A stretch of DNA of 64,000 bases from Mesostigma viride (GCA_009746045.1 RPFO01000154.1:6251538-6315537), one strand, 5' to 3'. Positions 42,801 to 57,800 are shown, numbered from the stretch's first letter. Made by a program: numbers and translations. The notes: generated by a model from the sequence alone, not told the origin.

Positions 42801-45800
42801 AGGCCATGTCATCCAACCATGGATGAGGGAATGAGGGAATGAGGGCATGGGTGGCAGGTATGCAAGTTCGACATGGCAGATGTATACGCCATGACGTGCA
42901 GTTGTGGATATCCACAAGGACCTTGCGGCAGGTTTGATGGTATAGTATGTAGTGTATAAGGCACGCCGCGCAGTCTTACTTATAGCTCATAGACCTAAGC
43001 ATAAGCAAATGCCTGCCATCTAACTCGTAAAACTGTCGCCTCGTGGGGGTATCATGTCGTGCAGCCATGGATAGTCCAGTGACGTAGGGTGGCAAGGTCG
43101 ATGGCCGGCGGGCGTGTATGCATCCCGTGGTGATGCTGTAGCTGCTGAATTTTGTGATGTTGTTTTTATGGACTCTAAGCGGACGTGCAGTGACAGAGGA
43201 AGACGCTGTTTGGCAACAGCTGCTTACTACCAATTTCCTACCAATTGCGATTGTAAATTTCCCACATTCACATCGAAGGTGTTTTGCGGGGTCGGGGGGG
43301 AGGGGTAGTTGTGGAGGGTGCTGTAAAGGCGCAGTTGGAGGTGGCCTTGAGCAGGATAGATTACTATAGGATAGATTCCTACTATAGGATATATTACTAT
43401 AGGATTACTATAGGATAGATTACTACAGTAGGATTACTACTATAGGATTACTATAGGATATATTACTATAGGATAGATGACTAAGAACACTGCAAGCGGA
43501 ATAAGTGCAGGGAAAGTGGGCAGGTTTGTCAAAAATAGTGGCTACTGTGGGTTAGCGGCTGTGCATGTGGCGGACAAAATATGGGTCATCCCCCAGCCTG
43601 CACGAGGCTTCGTGGGGGTTGTTGGATTCTATGGGTTCTGGCATATAATCCCTGGAGTGACTGGACAACAAACGGTATTTGATGGTTTCGTGGATGGCTT
43701 GTGATCATCCCGCTGCACTAGGCATAGAGTGGTTTCGGGGTTGGCACTATTACCTATGTACAAGGTACATGTAATCATTTGATCGTATTCATTGGATCAT
43801 GTGCAAGTGAGGTAGCATTATGGCTTGCGCCACACCATAGTTCCTTATGCTGAGTATACTTAATTTATCGTCGCCTATTCGCACAGTTTGCCTGTCCTCA
43901 CCCAGCAAACGCTCACCCTGATGCACAGCGAGGCCAAATACCAGCTAATTGTTACTCTGTCATAAACCTTTTGTGGTCTCTGCCTATGGTGAGGCCAACG
44001 GCGGGCGCATTATAACACTGCCGTAAACCAAATTTATCCATTCCCATTCTCTACCTGTCCTCACCCAGCACACGCTCACGCTCATGCACAGCGAAGCCAA
44101 CATCGGTCTCGGCCCTGACCTACCTGAAGGCATGCCGCTGCCGCGCCTCACGATGGAGGCCAAGGTCAATCCCGAGACGACCTTTGTGGTCAACTTGTTG
44201 CGGCTGGCGGCCGTGCTGGAGGCGGCGACCAGGTATCTGGTCACTATACATGCTCGTGTGGGATATAGTGACCGTGCACGTTAAAGCCCTTTGTGGTGGA
44301 CTTGTTCCGCCTTGCGGAGTGCGGGAGGCCACATGTATCCGCCAGGTTGGTCACTATACGTGCTGGTGTGGGCTATACATGTGTAGTGACCATGCTTGGT
44401 AAACCCCTTTGTTGGTCAAATGCCATCAGCTGGCCATCAGCCGGGAGGTGCTGATGGCGTGGACGCCGTGCGCCCCGTCAACAAGTACGGAAACCAAACC
44501 CTTGAGTAGTTGAAAGTCCCAGGATTCTTTTATAACTTCTAGCGCTTCGCAAAGCACCCCCCTTGCCTGGCTGTTTGCTAGCTCGCTATTCTGTGTCTGG
44601 TAACCTTGTTTGCTGGTCAGACACGGTGGCCTGTTAGCCTGTAAGCTGTCGGTAAAGCAAGCCGGCAAGCTGTCAGTTAACGCGCGTTAAGTGTTCCCAA
44701 ACCCGTGCTTGCTTGCTAGCCAGTTGGTATACTACTATAGATACGTTACTAGATGGTAGTATCTAGGTAGGGCAGCAATGGTCAACGGGTAAGTGTTCCC
44801 AAACCCTTGCTTGCTAGCCAGATGGTTTCTCTAAGCGGTATCTAGGTAGGGCAGCAACTGGCTACGTGCACGGCATGGTGCTAAGGGACGATAACCAGGC
44901 TGTTTTCAAGAATAGGGTGTCAACTAGTCATGAATAGCCAATCATGAATAGGTTGTGTTTATCACTTTTCTCAAAGGTGCTACTCACAGTCTCATCTTGC
45001 GTGACCACAGGTTGATTCGTCTCCTTGTGATTGGCCTAAGACGATGTCTTATGCCGTGCCCTGTCACAGCCTGACGCATCCTGATGATGTGCGTGCGTCC
45101 ATTTCATCGATGAGGGCTTGCCGGTTGTGCTGAAATGGTTTGCTGTCCCCTGGCGCACTTTTCCTTCTCCTTTTTGGTCGTTTTTGGTTCCTTTGATGGG
45201 TGTTTGACATCTGTATGGAAGTCGTTTGCTGCCCACTGGTGCCCACTTTTCTTTCTCCTTTTTGGCGTCGTGCCGTGCAGGGAGGACAAGCGGTTTGTGG
45301 TGACGGACACCATCATCTGGAAGGAGACGAAGAAAAACGTACGTCCCTGGGAAAGCTGTGGAAAGTGCTACCTTGTCCATTTACGAGTAGTATAAAAAGA
45401 CTACAAAACAGCGGACTGATCACGTGCAGCTGACGAGGGCTGCCCACACCCACAACAGTTGCTACACCATGGTGCCCGCAGTTGCTGTGCAATGTGAATT
45501 CAGTCCTCTCTGCGTTTATAATGTAGCAGAAATTGTCGTTTTATTTGGTTCACATCAAGTGGATGCGTTAGTAACAACTCGCTCTCAGCTTAGCTTGTGC
45601 CACTGCAAACGTTGCCTGCTCTTGGATTTCGGCTCCATGGCCTGCTCCTGGATATCGCACCAAGGCATGCTCTTGGATTTTCGCACCCCTTTAACTACTG
45701 GTTGTGAACCGATTGGTTTGTGAAGCAGTTTGTTGTGTTTTCTTTCAGTAGGTTCCATTATTCAATGTAGATTGAAAGGTTTCGTTATCCACCCATTGTT

Positions 45801-48800
45801 CCACACGTGTGCCAGTGGCAGAGCCATGCCAACTGCAGCATGCTCTTCGTGCACTCCTGTAAACTAGGCTCCATGATCTAGGTTCTTTGTGACCTCGTCC
45901 ATACACGGTAACCATCCCTTGGCCCTGGTTTCACATTCACGGTGACCATCCCTCTGCCCCTGTTCCCATGTGGCCTTTGCCAGTGGGAGTGCCACGCGAG
46001 CAACGGCATGCGCTGCATGCTCAGAGTGGACGACATCAACGCACGGTCCATCAAGTCGCCCAGTTTCACGCCCCCCGCTTGGCTGGGCTCGGAGGAGCAC
46101 GCCTACGCAAACTTCAAGCGTACGCGCATGAACACACATGTGGGTGGCTAACGCTCATAATTGATAAGTACTAGTATTAGTAATTACAATGCTTACAGCC
46201 CATCATCCCTATCTTGACTATACAACGGTTATATATCCATTCACATATTGACTTAAGCATCTACACATGCAACGGCTGGCAACACTTGCCTACCATCCAT
46301 ACATTAGAGATTATTTTTAATATGATGATGGTTTTTTCTTAAATATGAAAGTTCATAATCTCATCTACGAGTACGTTAGTTTTTTATGTCAGTCGCACAC
46401 AGCATGGTCATGATTTGAATTTGATGAAACATCAACTTATCTGTCTTCCAACGCTTTCTGCGCGCCGACGTCGTTCCCCCCTCTTCCCCCGCCCCCTGGC
46501 AGGGCATCCGCATCTCCTGGCTTGCTGCGCAGTACCTGGAGTACCTGTTCACAACGACCAACGCGGTGGAGTCGGCGGTGGCAAACCGTACGCGCACGCC
46601 ACTGGGGTGAGTTTGACAACCCTATGTGCACGTCACTGTGGCGAGTGCATAGTGGGGTAGCCAGCAGTACAGCATGAATAACAGCATAAGATGATCTCAT
46701 CAGTGCATCCACACGCGCATGCCGCCGGGCTGAGTGTGGCCACGGTATACAGTAATTACCGCGTTAAGTTGCGATCGACGCCTAAAAATCGGCGTCGCTA
46801 CTTAACGCGGTAACGCAACCTAACAGTATAATTAGGCTAGCATCCCACCCGCTCCTCTCGCGGACTTCTATGCGGCATTTGACAGCTCTCGTCAAGCCCG
46901 ATCCAGCTAAAGCATCAAAGCCGGCCAAAGTCCATTTTCCAGAGCAGGTAATTTGTGAGAAAGGCGGGCTGCTATACGTGCCGCCCGCCGGGTGAAGCCA
47001 CCCAGTCAGTGCCCCACCTAGTCAGCGCCTCCATTTTATACCACAAATGTATGCTTTCGATGATGGTGGTATCTTCCGGGAAGTGGTCTCAAGTCTGCGC
47101 CTTGGATTCGTATGTACCGCAGTCCGCAGGTTGCAAATTAATTGAAATTGTAAGGCTGCATTCGCGCTTATCACTAATCGGCAGAAGGCAGGGAAGTCTT
47201 TGTGCCAGTTAAGCTTGCGTATCATTTGCCGCCTAATAAACTCACAAAGTAGCGGGTCCGGACCCGGCAAAAAATGTCCTCCTGCGCGGCCAAAACTGGC
47301 CCGACACATACAAATTCAGTCATTACCGCGTAAAGTTGCGATGGCCGGGTTGGTCAGTACGCCGTACGGAGCCGCAAAAATACGGGAAAACGTACGCTGA
47401 AGGCCTCCGCCGTATATACGCGTATTTATTTTAGAATACGCGATTTGGACTTAGAATTTTTCGGGGGTACCAGCGGGCAGCGGGCACTGGCGCGGTGCCC
47501 AGGTTCTGGACGCGGCGCGTTCACTGCGCATTTGAGATTTTTTTCTACTAGAAGTAGATGCGTACAGTTCTTTCCATAAAGCGCAAGCCTTGCAAAATGT
47601 TTGGCCGGTAGGAGACAGCTATGACTAGGTACATAACGCATAATAACAGTATGCCAGCAAATGCCGGCTGTGCTACTGACGGTGTAATGCAATATAGCGA
47701 CGACGAGGCCAATGCGACTGTGCGACAGTGTGCAGCCATTTTCGATTTGCAGCCATGCCGAAGAAAGGGCCGTGGCCGCCCCCGCGGCACCTCCCCGTCC
47801 TCTTCCGAGGAGTCGCTGCGCTCACGTCCCCCGCCACCTGCGACGGGGGGGGCACGTGCCTGGGGGACCTGCCCCCCAGGTGCCATGGTAGACGAACCGC
47901 CGGTGGCAAGCGTGTGACCTCTCGCCGCCCCCGTGGCGATGGTCCCCGGCTGCGGGGACCTTCGCCGCGGGTTGTCGGCAACCACATGGCGGAAGGTGAC
48001 GTCTGTCGTCACCCTCGCCGTGGCGGGGGGCGAACCCTCCGGCGAGAGGCGAGGGGATGTGCGCCTTGGCGGCACATGCCCCGCATTGTTGCCACTGTTG
48101 TTTTTGTTCGAATTGTTGGAAGCCATTTTCAGTCCAAGTTGAGAATGGACTATGAGCAACTCAATGAATGAGAATGGAGAATGTATTATGAACAAAAATA
48201 CGTCGACGGGCTCCGAATGGAACTAGGCGTGAGAGCTGCTCGGTGTGGTGGCACTCCCCAGTGCTACGCCTATATGCCTATGGCGACGCCGACTAGCAGC
48301 GTCTACCAGTGGACAAATGTACACTGCAATGGCATGCGACCACGTCACCTGCATCACCTACGCTCGGCTCGTCAGACCCGGATAACCCGGATCTGGCGGG
48401 TCGAGCTAGAGACTAGGCACAGTCTGGCACTAACGGCACAACAGTCCACATGACACCTCAGTACCGTACGGACTGCCGTACAGTATTGAGGTGTCCCGCT
48501 CAGCCGCAGTAGGCAATACGCGGCGCGCAGGCCGGAAATCCGTGTGTCAGCCTAAGCATCTCATCTAACTGCACCCATGCTTGAGTTGCGATCGCCGCCC
48601 AAACTTCAGGGTCACAACTTAGGGTGGTAACGCAACCTTAAAGAACGCAACTTATCGCTGTAATGACTTTCATGGGATAGGCTATTCCTAGACAACTTGA
48701 TTACAAATTTCATAGTGGATGCATACGGCGATAAGATTCCTATACCATAGCGGATGGATAGGCCTGTTGGGCGATGTGCGCAATGTAGCTAATGTTGGCA

Positions 48801-51800
48801 TGACATGCTGCTAAATGCCAATTACTACCCATTATTCCAATCTACCTCTCCCTTGCCTGTCCGCGGCCCTTTTACGCCCCCAATCCCTGTGCTACATGAC
48901 CCCCCAACGGAGGCATGTTATAATTTAATCCCTGTAACTCACCAACTATCCCACTCCCCCCCTCCTCCTTCCCTCCCTGCACCCCGCCTCTACTCTCCCT
49001 CCCCCCCTCCTTCCCCCCCTGTGGGTCCCAGCGCGGGGAGCCAGGTGGGGCTCGGCGACGGCCACCGTGGCTGGCCCCACCACCGGCCGATCATCGGGAT
49101 GACCATCCGCAGCCAGGACTACGGCAACGTGTGCATGATGTCCGTAGTCAAGGTGAGCGCACGCTAATGCAATGGCCTCATCTGTTGGAAGTAAATGGCC
49201 CCGGTAATCACCGCACTTGACCACCCGCAGCCAGGACCATGGCAACGCGTGCATGATGTCCGTAGTCAAGGTGAGCACACACGAATGAGAAGCTGAACTG
49301 AAAGTGCATGGCCCCAGTAATCCCCGCATATGGCCATCCGCAGCCAGGACTATGGCAACCCATGTTCATGTCGGTGGTGAGGTTGAGTCGATGTATGTAG
49401 CGGCTGAGTTGCTACTGCATGGAATACCTTTTTCTTCCATAGCACCATCGCACTTTCTGAGATGACATTTCTTTTTATGCTTTGCGCAGGGGTGTCCAAA
49501 ACGAGCCATCCTTTGTGCCTGCCTGCCTGCCTTTGTTTGTGTGTGCCTCTTGCCATCCCTTGAATATCGAAACGGAAAAAGCGTTGTTGATAGGAAATGA
49601 AGGCCTTGAAACCAATGGCAAGACAGTTTCGTGTATCCTCCACTCACTCTCTGCGCACATACTCAGTTTGCATTCTCTGGCTATCTGTGCATCCTCGCGT
49701 TGTCCATCCTTTCAGCCGTCCTCATACTAGGCCTGGCGAGGGCAACCCCGTCCCCTTTGGGTCTCTTTGCCCTCTTCTAGTACTGTCCTCATTCCATCGC
49801 TTGAGCCAGTCCTCTTGCTATCCTCTTCCTCTTTGCATCGCTTGAGCCAGTCCTCTGTCTATCCTCTTCCTCTTTGCATCGCTTGCGCCAGTCCTCTTGC
49901 TATCCTCTTCCTCTTTCCATCGCTTGCGCCAGTCCTCTTACTATCCTCTTCCTCTTTCCATCGCTTGAGCCAGTCCTCTTACTATCCTCTTCCTCTTTCC
50001 ATCGCTTGAGCCAGTCCTCTTACTACCCTCTTCCTCTTTCCATCGCTTGAGCCAGTCCTCTGTCTACCCTCTGGCCATGCTCTGGTCGCACGCTGTGTGT
50101 GCCATCCCCTTGTCTCTGCGCGATCCCCTGTCCTTGGGCCATCCCCTGGTGTCCTGCACTCTCCGCTGTCCCTACACCAGGCCAAGTGTGCCCAGATCGG
50201 CGCGCCCCGCTCCCGCCACAAGCCCGCGAAGGTCGCGGCCAAGCTGGCGGCCAAGGCGGCAGCCAAGGTCGCGCCGGGCGCCTCCTTTAGCTGCGGCAAG
50301 CTCGGCAACTTTGGGAAGGGGGTGGCAGGCCAAGGTGCGTGGCCGCAGGGTGGCCGACCACGTTCCACGAGAAAGCACACGCCTGGCCCCATGGTAGTAG
50401 TCAGGGGAAGGTGCAATTCCTGCTCTCCCCATACACTATGCCTCCATTAGACGTGGTTGTTTCACCATTATATGCCGGACGCATGTGTGTATAAATGCGA
50501 TTTACTCGGGCTAAACCAAATGATAATAGTAGCACCTCTTTAAATAGTGAAATAGTTAGTAGCACCTCTTTAAAAAGTGCGCCCCCCCCTCTATTACAGT
50601 GGGATATGCCGCACGTCATTATCTATCGATACCACTTTGAGAGGTATTTTCGCCGCGCACCCATACCTCATATTGCTCCTTGTCGCTCGCCCCGTGTTGC
50701 TATCATGCATGCCTCAATTTTCGCCATGCATTGTTTGTTTGCCTTTTTTTTTTTGTCTGTCGATGGTGTTGACGATTGGTGGTGGCTTTGGTGCAACAGT
50801 GAACGTAGGCGACTACATCAGCTACCAGGGACTGCCCCAGGCCATCCAGGCACACGTGAACGCCACATGCATGTCAATTGACAAGATGGTGCGAGAGGCG
50901 AGGGACATGAAGGTAAGCTTGCGTGGTTGGTGAAGGCAAAGCAATCGCTCAAGATTGATTGATAAGATACCTGCCAGGGGCGGGGAACATGAACTAGGTG
51001 TGTGTGGCCTGGTTGATGAACGCCATGCAGTAGCGTAGGAAACTTTGCTGCCGGAGACAAGGGGCGCCATGCAGGTGTGGTGTGTGTTGTCTGGTTGGTG
51101 AAGGCATGCTGGTGTCTGGTTGGTGAGGGCATGCGCAACCTTGTCGTGTGTTCGGATGTAGCTTCCCGTCAAATGCAATGGCTGCATGGCTGGCTATTTT
51201 TGGCTTCATGAGGGCTTCCTCTCAATGAAAGGGGTAATAGTTCTGATTCCTCGTCTTGTTGGGGTAGGGGGCGGATATTTCGAATTCCCTCGTCTTGTTA
51301 ATTTTTATTTCGGAAATTTTTACCGGCCTCACCTAGTTATGTTAGGGTTATGGTCTCACACTGACAGTGACCCTGGATGGAAATGACCCTGTCACTATCA
51401 TCTAAAGGCAAGGAATTTGAAGGTAGGTTTTCATGGGCTGATTTTTTAATCTTTCACTGTCAACTTTTGCCTTTGTGATAGACGAGGAGCGTTGAATTCA
51501 CAGCCGTCGTTGTCCGCATTGCTTTTTGGCTCTGGATATGCCAAGCTACTTCTTGTCAAAGCACTAGGCGGTTTCATGGGCAAAAATTGGCATAGTGCAA
51601 GTAAATAGTTATGCAAAATACTTGTGTGCATTTCAGAGTAGCAGGATGGCAGATGCGTTATGCAGGTCCTGTATGTTCCTACAAACAGCAGGCAGGGGGC
51701 TGTGGCTGGAAGGACGATCTAAGGTTTTGCTGCTGTTTTGCGCGGGCATTTGACATCCTTTTTGTCCACATCCTCTTTGTTCATGTCCAGTGGTGCACTT

Positions 51801-54800
51801 GGATGCCCACTTCCTTTGTATTAAATGATTGTTCTATGTCCTGTTTCATGTTTCCTATTCCTGTTTCTTTTTGCTACCCCACAGCTCATGTACGGCGCCC
51901 AAGTCATCTACCTGGCGACCGACTCGGCCGAGGTTTGTTGCTCCCAGGAGGTGTAGCAAGTCAGCGGCGTAATTCCTAATACCTATTACCATGTAGCCGT
52001 GTAGCAGGCCGGTGACGTACACCAGCTGATAGTGTGTGCTAAGCCGGTGTCGTTCGACTTCTTGATCGATGTCTCAATCAACTTCTTAATTAACCTCTAC
52101 ATCGACTCTTTTTGCGACCTGTTATTTGCCTTTCCTTACGGCAGCACAACAACAGGTTTATTAATGCTGCATCCTACTGGTATGTTGTGTGCTTCTATCT
52201 TTGGTGTTGTATCTATGCTTATTTCATCTGTTCTTATGCCTACGTGGATCATTTTTTATCTATTGTTGTTATCATTGTATCTGTTACTATACTACTATGT
52301 TTTTTTTCCTTGTGGCGGCGCAGCTGCTGGATGACCTGGACGCGTCGGACCCCGACTCCGCCATGCGGGAGTTCGAGTGGCGCGTGCTGCACCAGGTGGC
52401 GCCGCTGGGCCCCTTTGAGGAGGCTATGCAGCTGGCGTTCCTTCGCAAGGCCGACATGATGGTGGGGGAGGCGACCCAGATCCAGCTGCCGTGGATGCTC
52501 ATCTTCGGGCGCACGTGAGTGTGCCGCACGATCCCTTGCGAAGCAATCCGTTGCGAGGCAATCCGTTGCGAAGACATCCCTTGCGAAGACATCCCTTGCG
52601 AAGAGGAAGACATCGAGGAGTTGAGATGACATAAACTTAGCCATAGCCGTACCTGACATGAACTAATGGCGGGACATGAGTGGCCTTAAGACCCTGCTCC
52701 TCAACCCCCATAAAAACATGAACCTCAAGTACCAAAAAGGCGTGAACCTTTTACCATATGCTTTTTTTAGAACCCTCTTTGGACCGTATTCTAACCCCAG
52801 ACCCTGCACCCTGCACCCTGCACCCTGCACATGACATACGATGCACAGCACCACTTGTGTGAAGAGATCAAGTCCATTAGAGTCTGCACTATACACCTGG
52901 CACAGGGCACCATTGCTCCTACCTGTAGCGCCTCCGCACGCGAGTCATGTCTCTTTCAGCTTACTCATTCCGGATAGGTTGTACACTTCACTGATTTTCC
53001 AAGCGACGGAATTCCGCCGCTCTCCCGCTGTGGGTCGACGCCTGCCTGATCACCTGGGAGTGAGTCGAGCCGTTGTTGGAACCGGGCTGCTTTGTGTAGG
53101 GCTGTTCTTGTTGCGTGAGGAAAAAGGCTCCATGTCGCGGCAGGCGGCTGTTTCGGCCTTGTGGGTCGACGCCCTTGCTGATCCCATCAAAGTGGACCGT
53201 GCGGTCGGTCCTCAGAACAGGTTGCTTTGGGGGGAGATTTTTGTTGTGTAGCGAAACGGGTTCCCTGTCGAGGCGGGCCACTGACCTCTGTATTCTCGGC
53301 TCCACTTGTGTTGTTGTTCCATGGCATTGTCATGATTGCGGTGTGCCTTGGGAGGGGTGTGTGTGTGTTGCGCGTTTGGGTTTGTGTGTATGTATGTATG
53401 TATGTGCGTGTGCGTATTTGCATGCGGGGGGGTGGGGGGGGTGGGGGGGGTGGGGGGCGGGGGCGGGCGGGCGGGCGGGCGGGCGGGTGGGGTGGGGGTG
53501 CATCTGTGTGTGTTTCTTGTTGGGCTGGCGCTCGGTGCGTCGTGCATGTCACGGCTGCCACCAGCGGCGTGGTGCCTCCCTACAAGGCGCTCGATCGACC
53601 GGTGCTCGCGGACAAGTGCAAGGTCACGGCCAAGGCAAGTGGCGTGACAGTAACAATAAGTTTTCAATAAGTTTTAAAGACCTACTTAATATAATCTATA
53701 ATACTGGCCCCTGCTGCTACAAGACACCACATAATGCCGGCATAAAACCCGCGTAATACTGCTGGCCTCCGCATAATACTGCATAAAACTCCTTTCTCTC
53801 CCCGCCAACCCTGCGCTCCGTGGCAGCATGGCCTGTCAGCCCTATATGTAGTTCCGTTGAACAGGGTCCTCTTTCTTCCCCACCGCTACCTTAGGCCCAG
53901 GGGCTTTCACACACTGTATAAGTAAACATTTCTCCCATCCACATCTCCAAGCGCCACCACCTCATCCTGGGGCCAGACGGGGGATTGCATCTGCTCGCTC
54001 TCACAAGGTCCTCTCCGCTTACTATCCTCTCCATTCTGTTGTGTAATACAACAGTATTATATTATACTAGAGTAGTACAGTACTGTCATATTATACGGCA
54101 GTAGTATGGTACTATTGTATTATACTACTACTGTATTACATATAGTAGTATTTAGCGTTACATTTATCATTTGCAATTCATTTATCATTTGATTATTAGA
54201 AGTCCTCTTGTTTTCTGCAAACCCCGTTCCCACCACCCTGGCGCCCTCATCTGTTTTCAAACCCTTTCCGCTGCATATTATTTGGTTTGACATCCTCCCC
54301 CACACGGTGCCTCGAGCAATAAGCTCTTTGGACTTCTCTCTTCTTGGCTTCCTTTCCGGTCCCGCGGATACTGTTTCTGCATCCGCAGGGCGAGCGCATC
54401 CTGTCCATCACCGACTTCCTGCGTGAGGTGGAACAAGACGGCGGGCTCGCAGTGGACCAGAAGGCCATCATTGCACGCGGGGGCACCAACGGCCCGTTTG
54501 TGCCGCGCGTGGCGGAGATCGTGCGCGAGGCACACACCAAGACAGGATGGATGCGGTCTACACCGCAAGGCTTTGCCGAGTATCGGTCAAGGGAGATGTT
54601 TGACCACCGGCTGGACCCTGAAGCGGCACCCAGCCCGCCCCCGCCGGCCCCCGGTGAGCTGGCAGTGCCATTTCATCCCCCCTCGCCTTCCCCCCTATTG
54701 CCCCCACCCCCCTCCCATTCAACCCCCCAATCCCCCCCCCCCCCCCATTTCACCCCCCCTTTTCCCCCCCCCCCCCCCCCATCCCCTCCCCCCTATTAGG

Positions 54801-57800
54801 TGCTGTTGTCTCATGTTTGTCCTTCTTGATTTCTCCTGAAAAAGGCACATCTAATTTGTATGCAACGGTAGTTGGTTATAAGTGGCTCCTTCTTTGTTTT
54901 CTCCTTTATTGGCTCCCTTATTTGCTTTCTTGTTTGCTACATGACAAAATATGCACCGTTATGTACATTGGCTGGAACTGGCTAGCTCTTGATACCTGCC
55001 TCTTATTGGCTCCCTCGCTCGCTCCCCTGTTTGGCCCCCCTCCGTGCGCTCTCAAACAGGTATTCCCGACCCCCCCCGGCTGCAGGTGGTCGGCTCCACG
55101 TCCAACAGCATCGGCATCAAATGGGATGTGCCTAACGGTCATGGGATGGAGATTGTCACGTACCAGGTGCAGGTGCAGGAGCACGGGAGCGTGGTGGGCG
55201 ACCTCATGTCGATCGACAACAGCATGAGCATGTAAGACATGTTATTATGTAAAAATTATTATCATCATACTGGTGCGGTAAATAGGTCGACCCCTCATGT
55301 TGATCGACACCAGCATGAGCTTGTACGGGCTGATATTTCTTCTAGGACTGGGCAGAGCAACCCTGTAGGGGAAAGGGTCGCCCTCCCGAAGCCCAGGTAT
55401 CATTAATTAATGCCTAGTTACTATGGTGCAGTCATACTTTTGATAATAACAAATGGTGTGTGGGTGATTATGTTGGTCTTACGTCGATTGAAGACAGCAT
55501 GAGCATGCATGCGCGTCAATCCGCAGTTCTGGCCAAGCTTTACAAAACTAGTCCTCCTTCTTATGTTTATCCTTTTTTTGTCTGTTGGTCTTACGTCGAT
55601 CGAAGACAGCATGAGCATGCATGCGCGTCGATCCGCAGTTCTGGTAGACCCTTTTTTTCACAAAACTAGTCCTCCTCGTTATCTTCATCCTTTTTTGTCT
55701 GTTTTGTCGGTACCTCGGATCGGCTCTGCGTTTTCAAAATTATCTTATTGTAGTTTTGTGCCTGAATTCCCCTATTTGTACCTTCGCGCCTACTTGGGCC
55801 CGTTTCTTCCCACAGAGGGGCTGATTTGCTTTGCACTAATCCGTTGGTGCTTTGACGTAAAGGCAGAACCGCCCTGGCCCTCTCCCTTTCTAACCGGCTC
55901 CTTTCCTCACTGCTGTGTACTAAAGCATCTGTACATAAATAATTACGAAGCAGAACCGGCCTGGCCCGCCCCCTTTCTAACAAAGTCCTTTCGATATTGC
56001 TGTGTACCCCTGTGGCTGTGCAATAATTACGGCACAGAACTGGCATGGCCCTCTGCTTTTCTATATCGCTGTGTACTGATGCGACTGTGTCTGGGATATA
56101 TGCGACTGTGTTATATCACGGAACAGAACCGGCCTGGCTCCAGCGTCCGAGTACGGCATCAGCGCGCGCTCCCGCACGAGCAATGGCTGGGGGCTGTTTG
56201 GGGCCGCGATCTTTGCCAGCACAATACCAGGTGAGAGCTTTTGCATGTTTCTTTGGGAAGGTAAGGGGAGGATGCAGAGGGGCGCTGGGCCTGTTTCGAC
56301 TGTGAACAACCTGTTGAACATAGAATGGGGTCTCCATTCATATTCATCATCCTGAACGACTCGAAAACGCGGACAAGATAACGGCAGGCTCGAGCTACCA
56401 TGGTCCGGGTTCTCCCGATTTCTGGCCTGCGCTGGTTGTCTCCTTGATAGAATGGGGGTGCATCCCAGTCACATATCGCTCTTAACCATGGCCAGGTGCT
56501 AGGCACCCATCCATGTTTGCATTTGTAGCGCATTTTTTGCATCGAGCTCAGTATGTGTGCTTCTTTCCAACTGGCGTGCCATGCATTTGACGATCTGACG
56601 GCCCATCTTTTTTGACATTGTAGTAATTAAATTAAACAATAAACTGGTGCATTGGTGGGAAGCCAGGGAGCTATTGTTTCATGATTTTAGTTAATTCTTA
56701 AGTACTGGTCTAGATTCACAGAATAGAGATATGTCTATAGTTTGTTTGATAGTCTTTAATCTGTATCATAGTCTTTAGTTTGTATGATAGTCTATTGACT
56801 ATTTGATAGTCTATAGTTTGTATGATAGTCTACAGACTATATGATAGTCTATAGTTTGTATGATAGTCTATTCAGAGAAACAAAACCAGCTTTGACGGAT
56901 TGAATCTGCTATTTATGGGATGGAAATCCATAATATTTATCCGATAGATTTATCCGATGGACTGTTTGCTCTGCCTGCAACTTCGCACCAGCCATCACGT
57001 CTTGGCCACTTTGGGAAGTGCTTTTGCATGCGCAATTTTGCGATGCCTTGGCCCACTCCACTGGGCGTGCGGCTTGCTCACACTACTATGTCTTGAATAT
57101 GCTCCTATTGTCTATGCCTCGGTCCACTCCGCTGGATTGCCTGTCATGCTGGTGACATTGCGGGCACACACACCTGACAGATATCCCGGCCCAAGTGCCC
57201 GGGTTGGTGGCGGAACCGGTCGCGGCAGGTCTTGCGGAGATCAACTGGAGCATCCCCAAGAACAACGGCGCGCCAATCGAGGAGTACCAGTTGGAGATGC
57301 AGCAGGTAAATAGGGTGAATAGGGCTTGGGTCGCTAATTGTGATGGGCAGTAAGTAGGATCTAGAACACCGGGGCGCCGATCGAGGAGTACCAGTTGGAG
57401 ATGCAGCAGAAAGGTAGGGCAAATACGGTTTGCGTCCGCTATTTGTGATCGATAATTACATAGGAACTCTAGAGCAGCACTAACTAGTTAGGAACAGCTG
57501 ATCGTGATACTACTGCAATACTACCGTGTCATTGTAAGGCAACATATCATTTTGTGCATGCCTTCATTGTGGGTCCAAGTCTGCAATCACCAGTTCCATT
57601 CTGTCTCTGCTTGTATCACAGAGTCTCGTGCCGATTCTGTCATCTATGACTTATGTAATCCGCTTATACTGGTTGCTGCCACCTGCAGGGGGGCGCCCCC
57701 ATTTACCAGTCTCGCTCCTAAGCTTCTATCGCTAACTTATGTCATTCTAGTAATTTTATTGCTGGTTGCTGCCACCTGCAGGGGGATGTCCCCATCTTCA

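Noticed and set aside
43477-43704. 75-residue frame in intron 4 as an extra exon
   Set aside because: Adjacent exons 4 and 5 already join in phase, and no good splice sites bound this frame.
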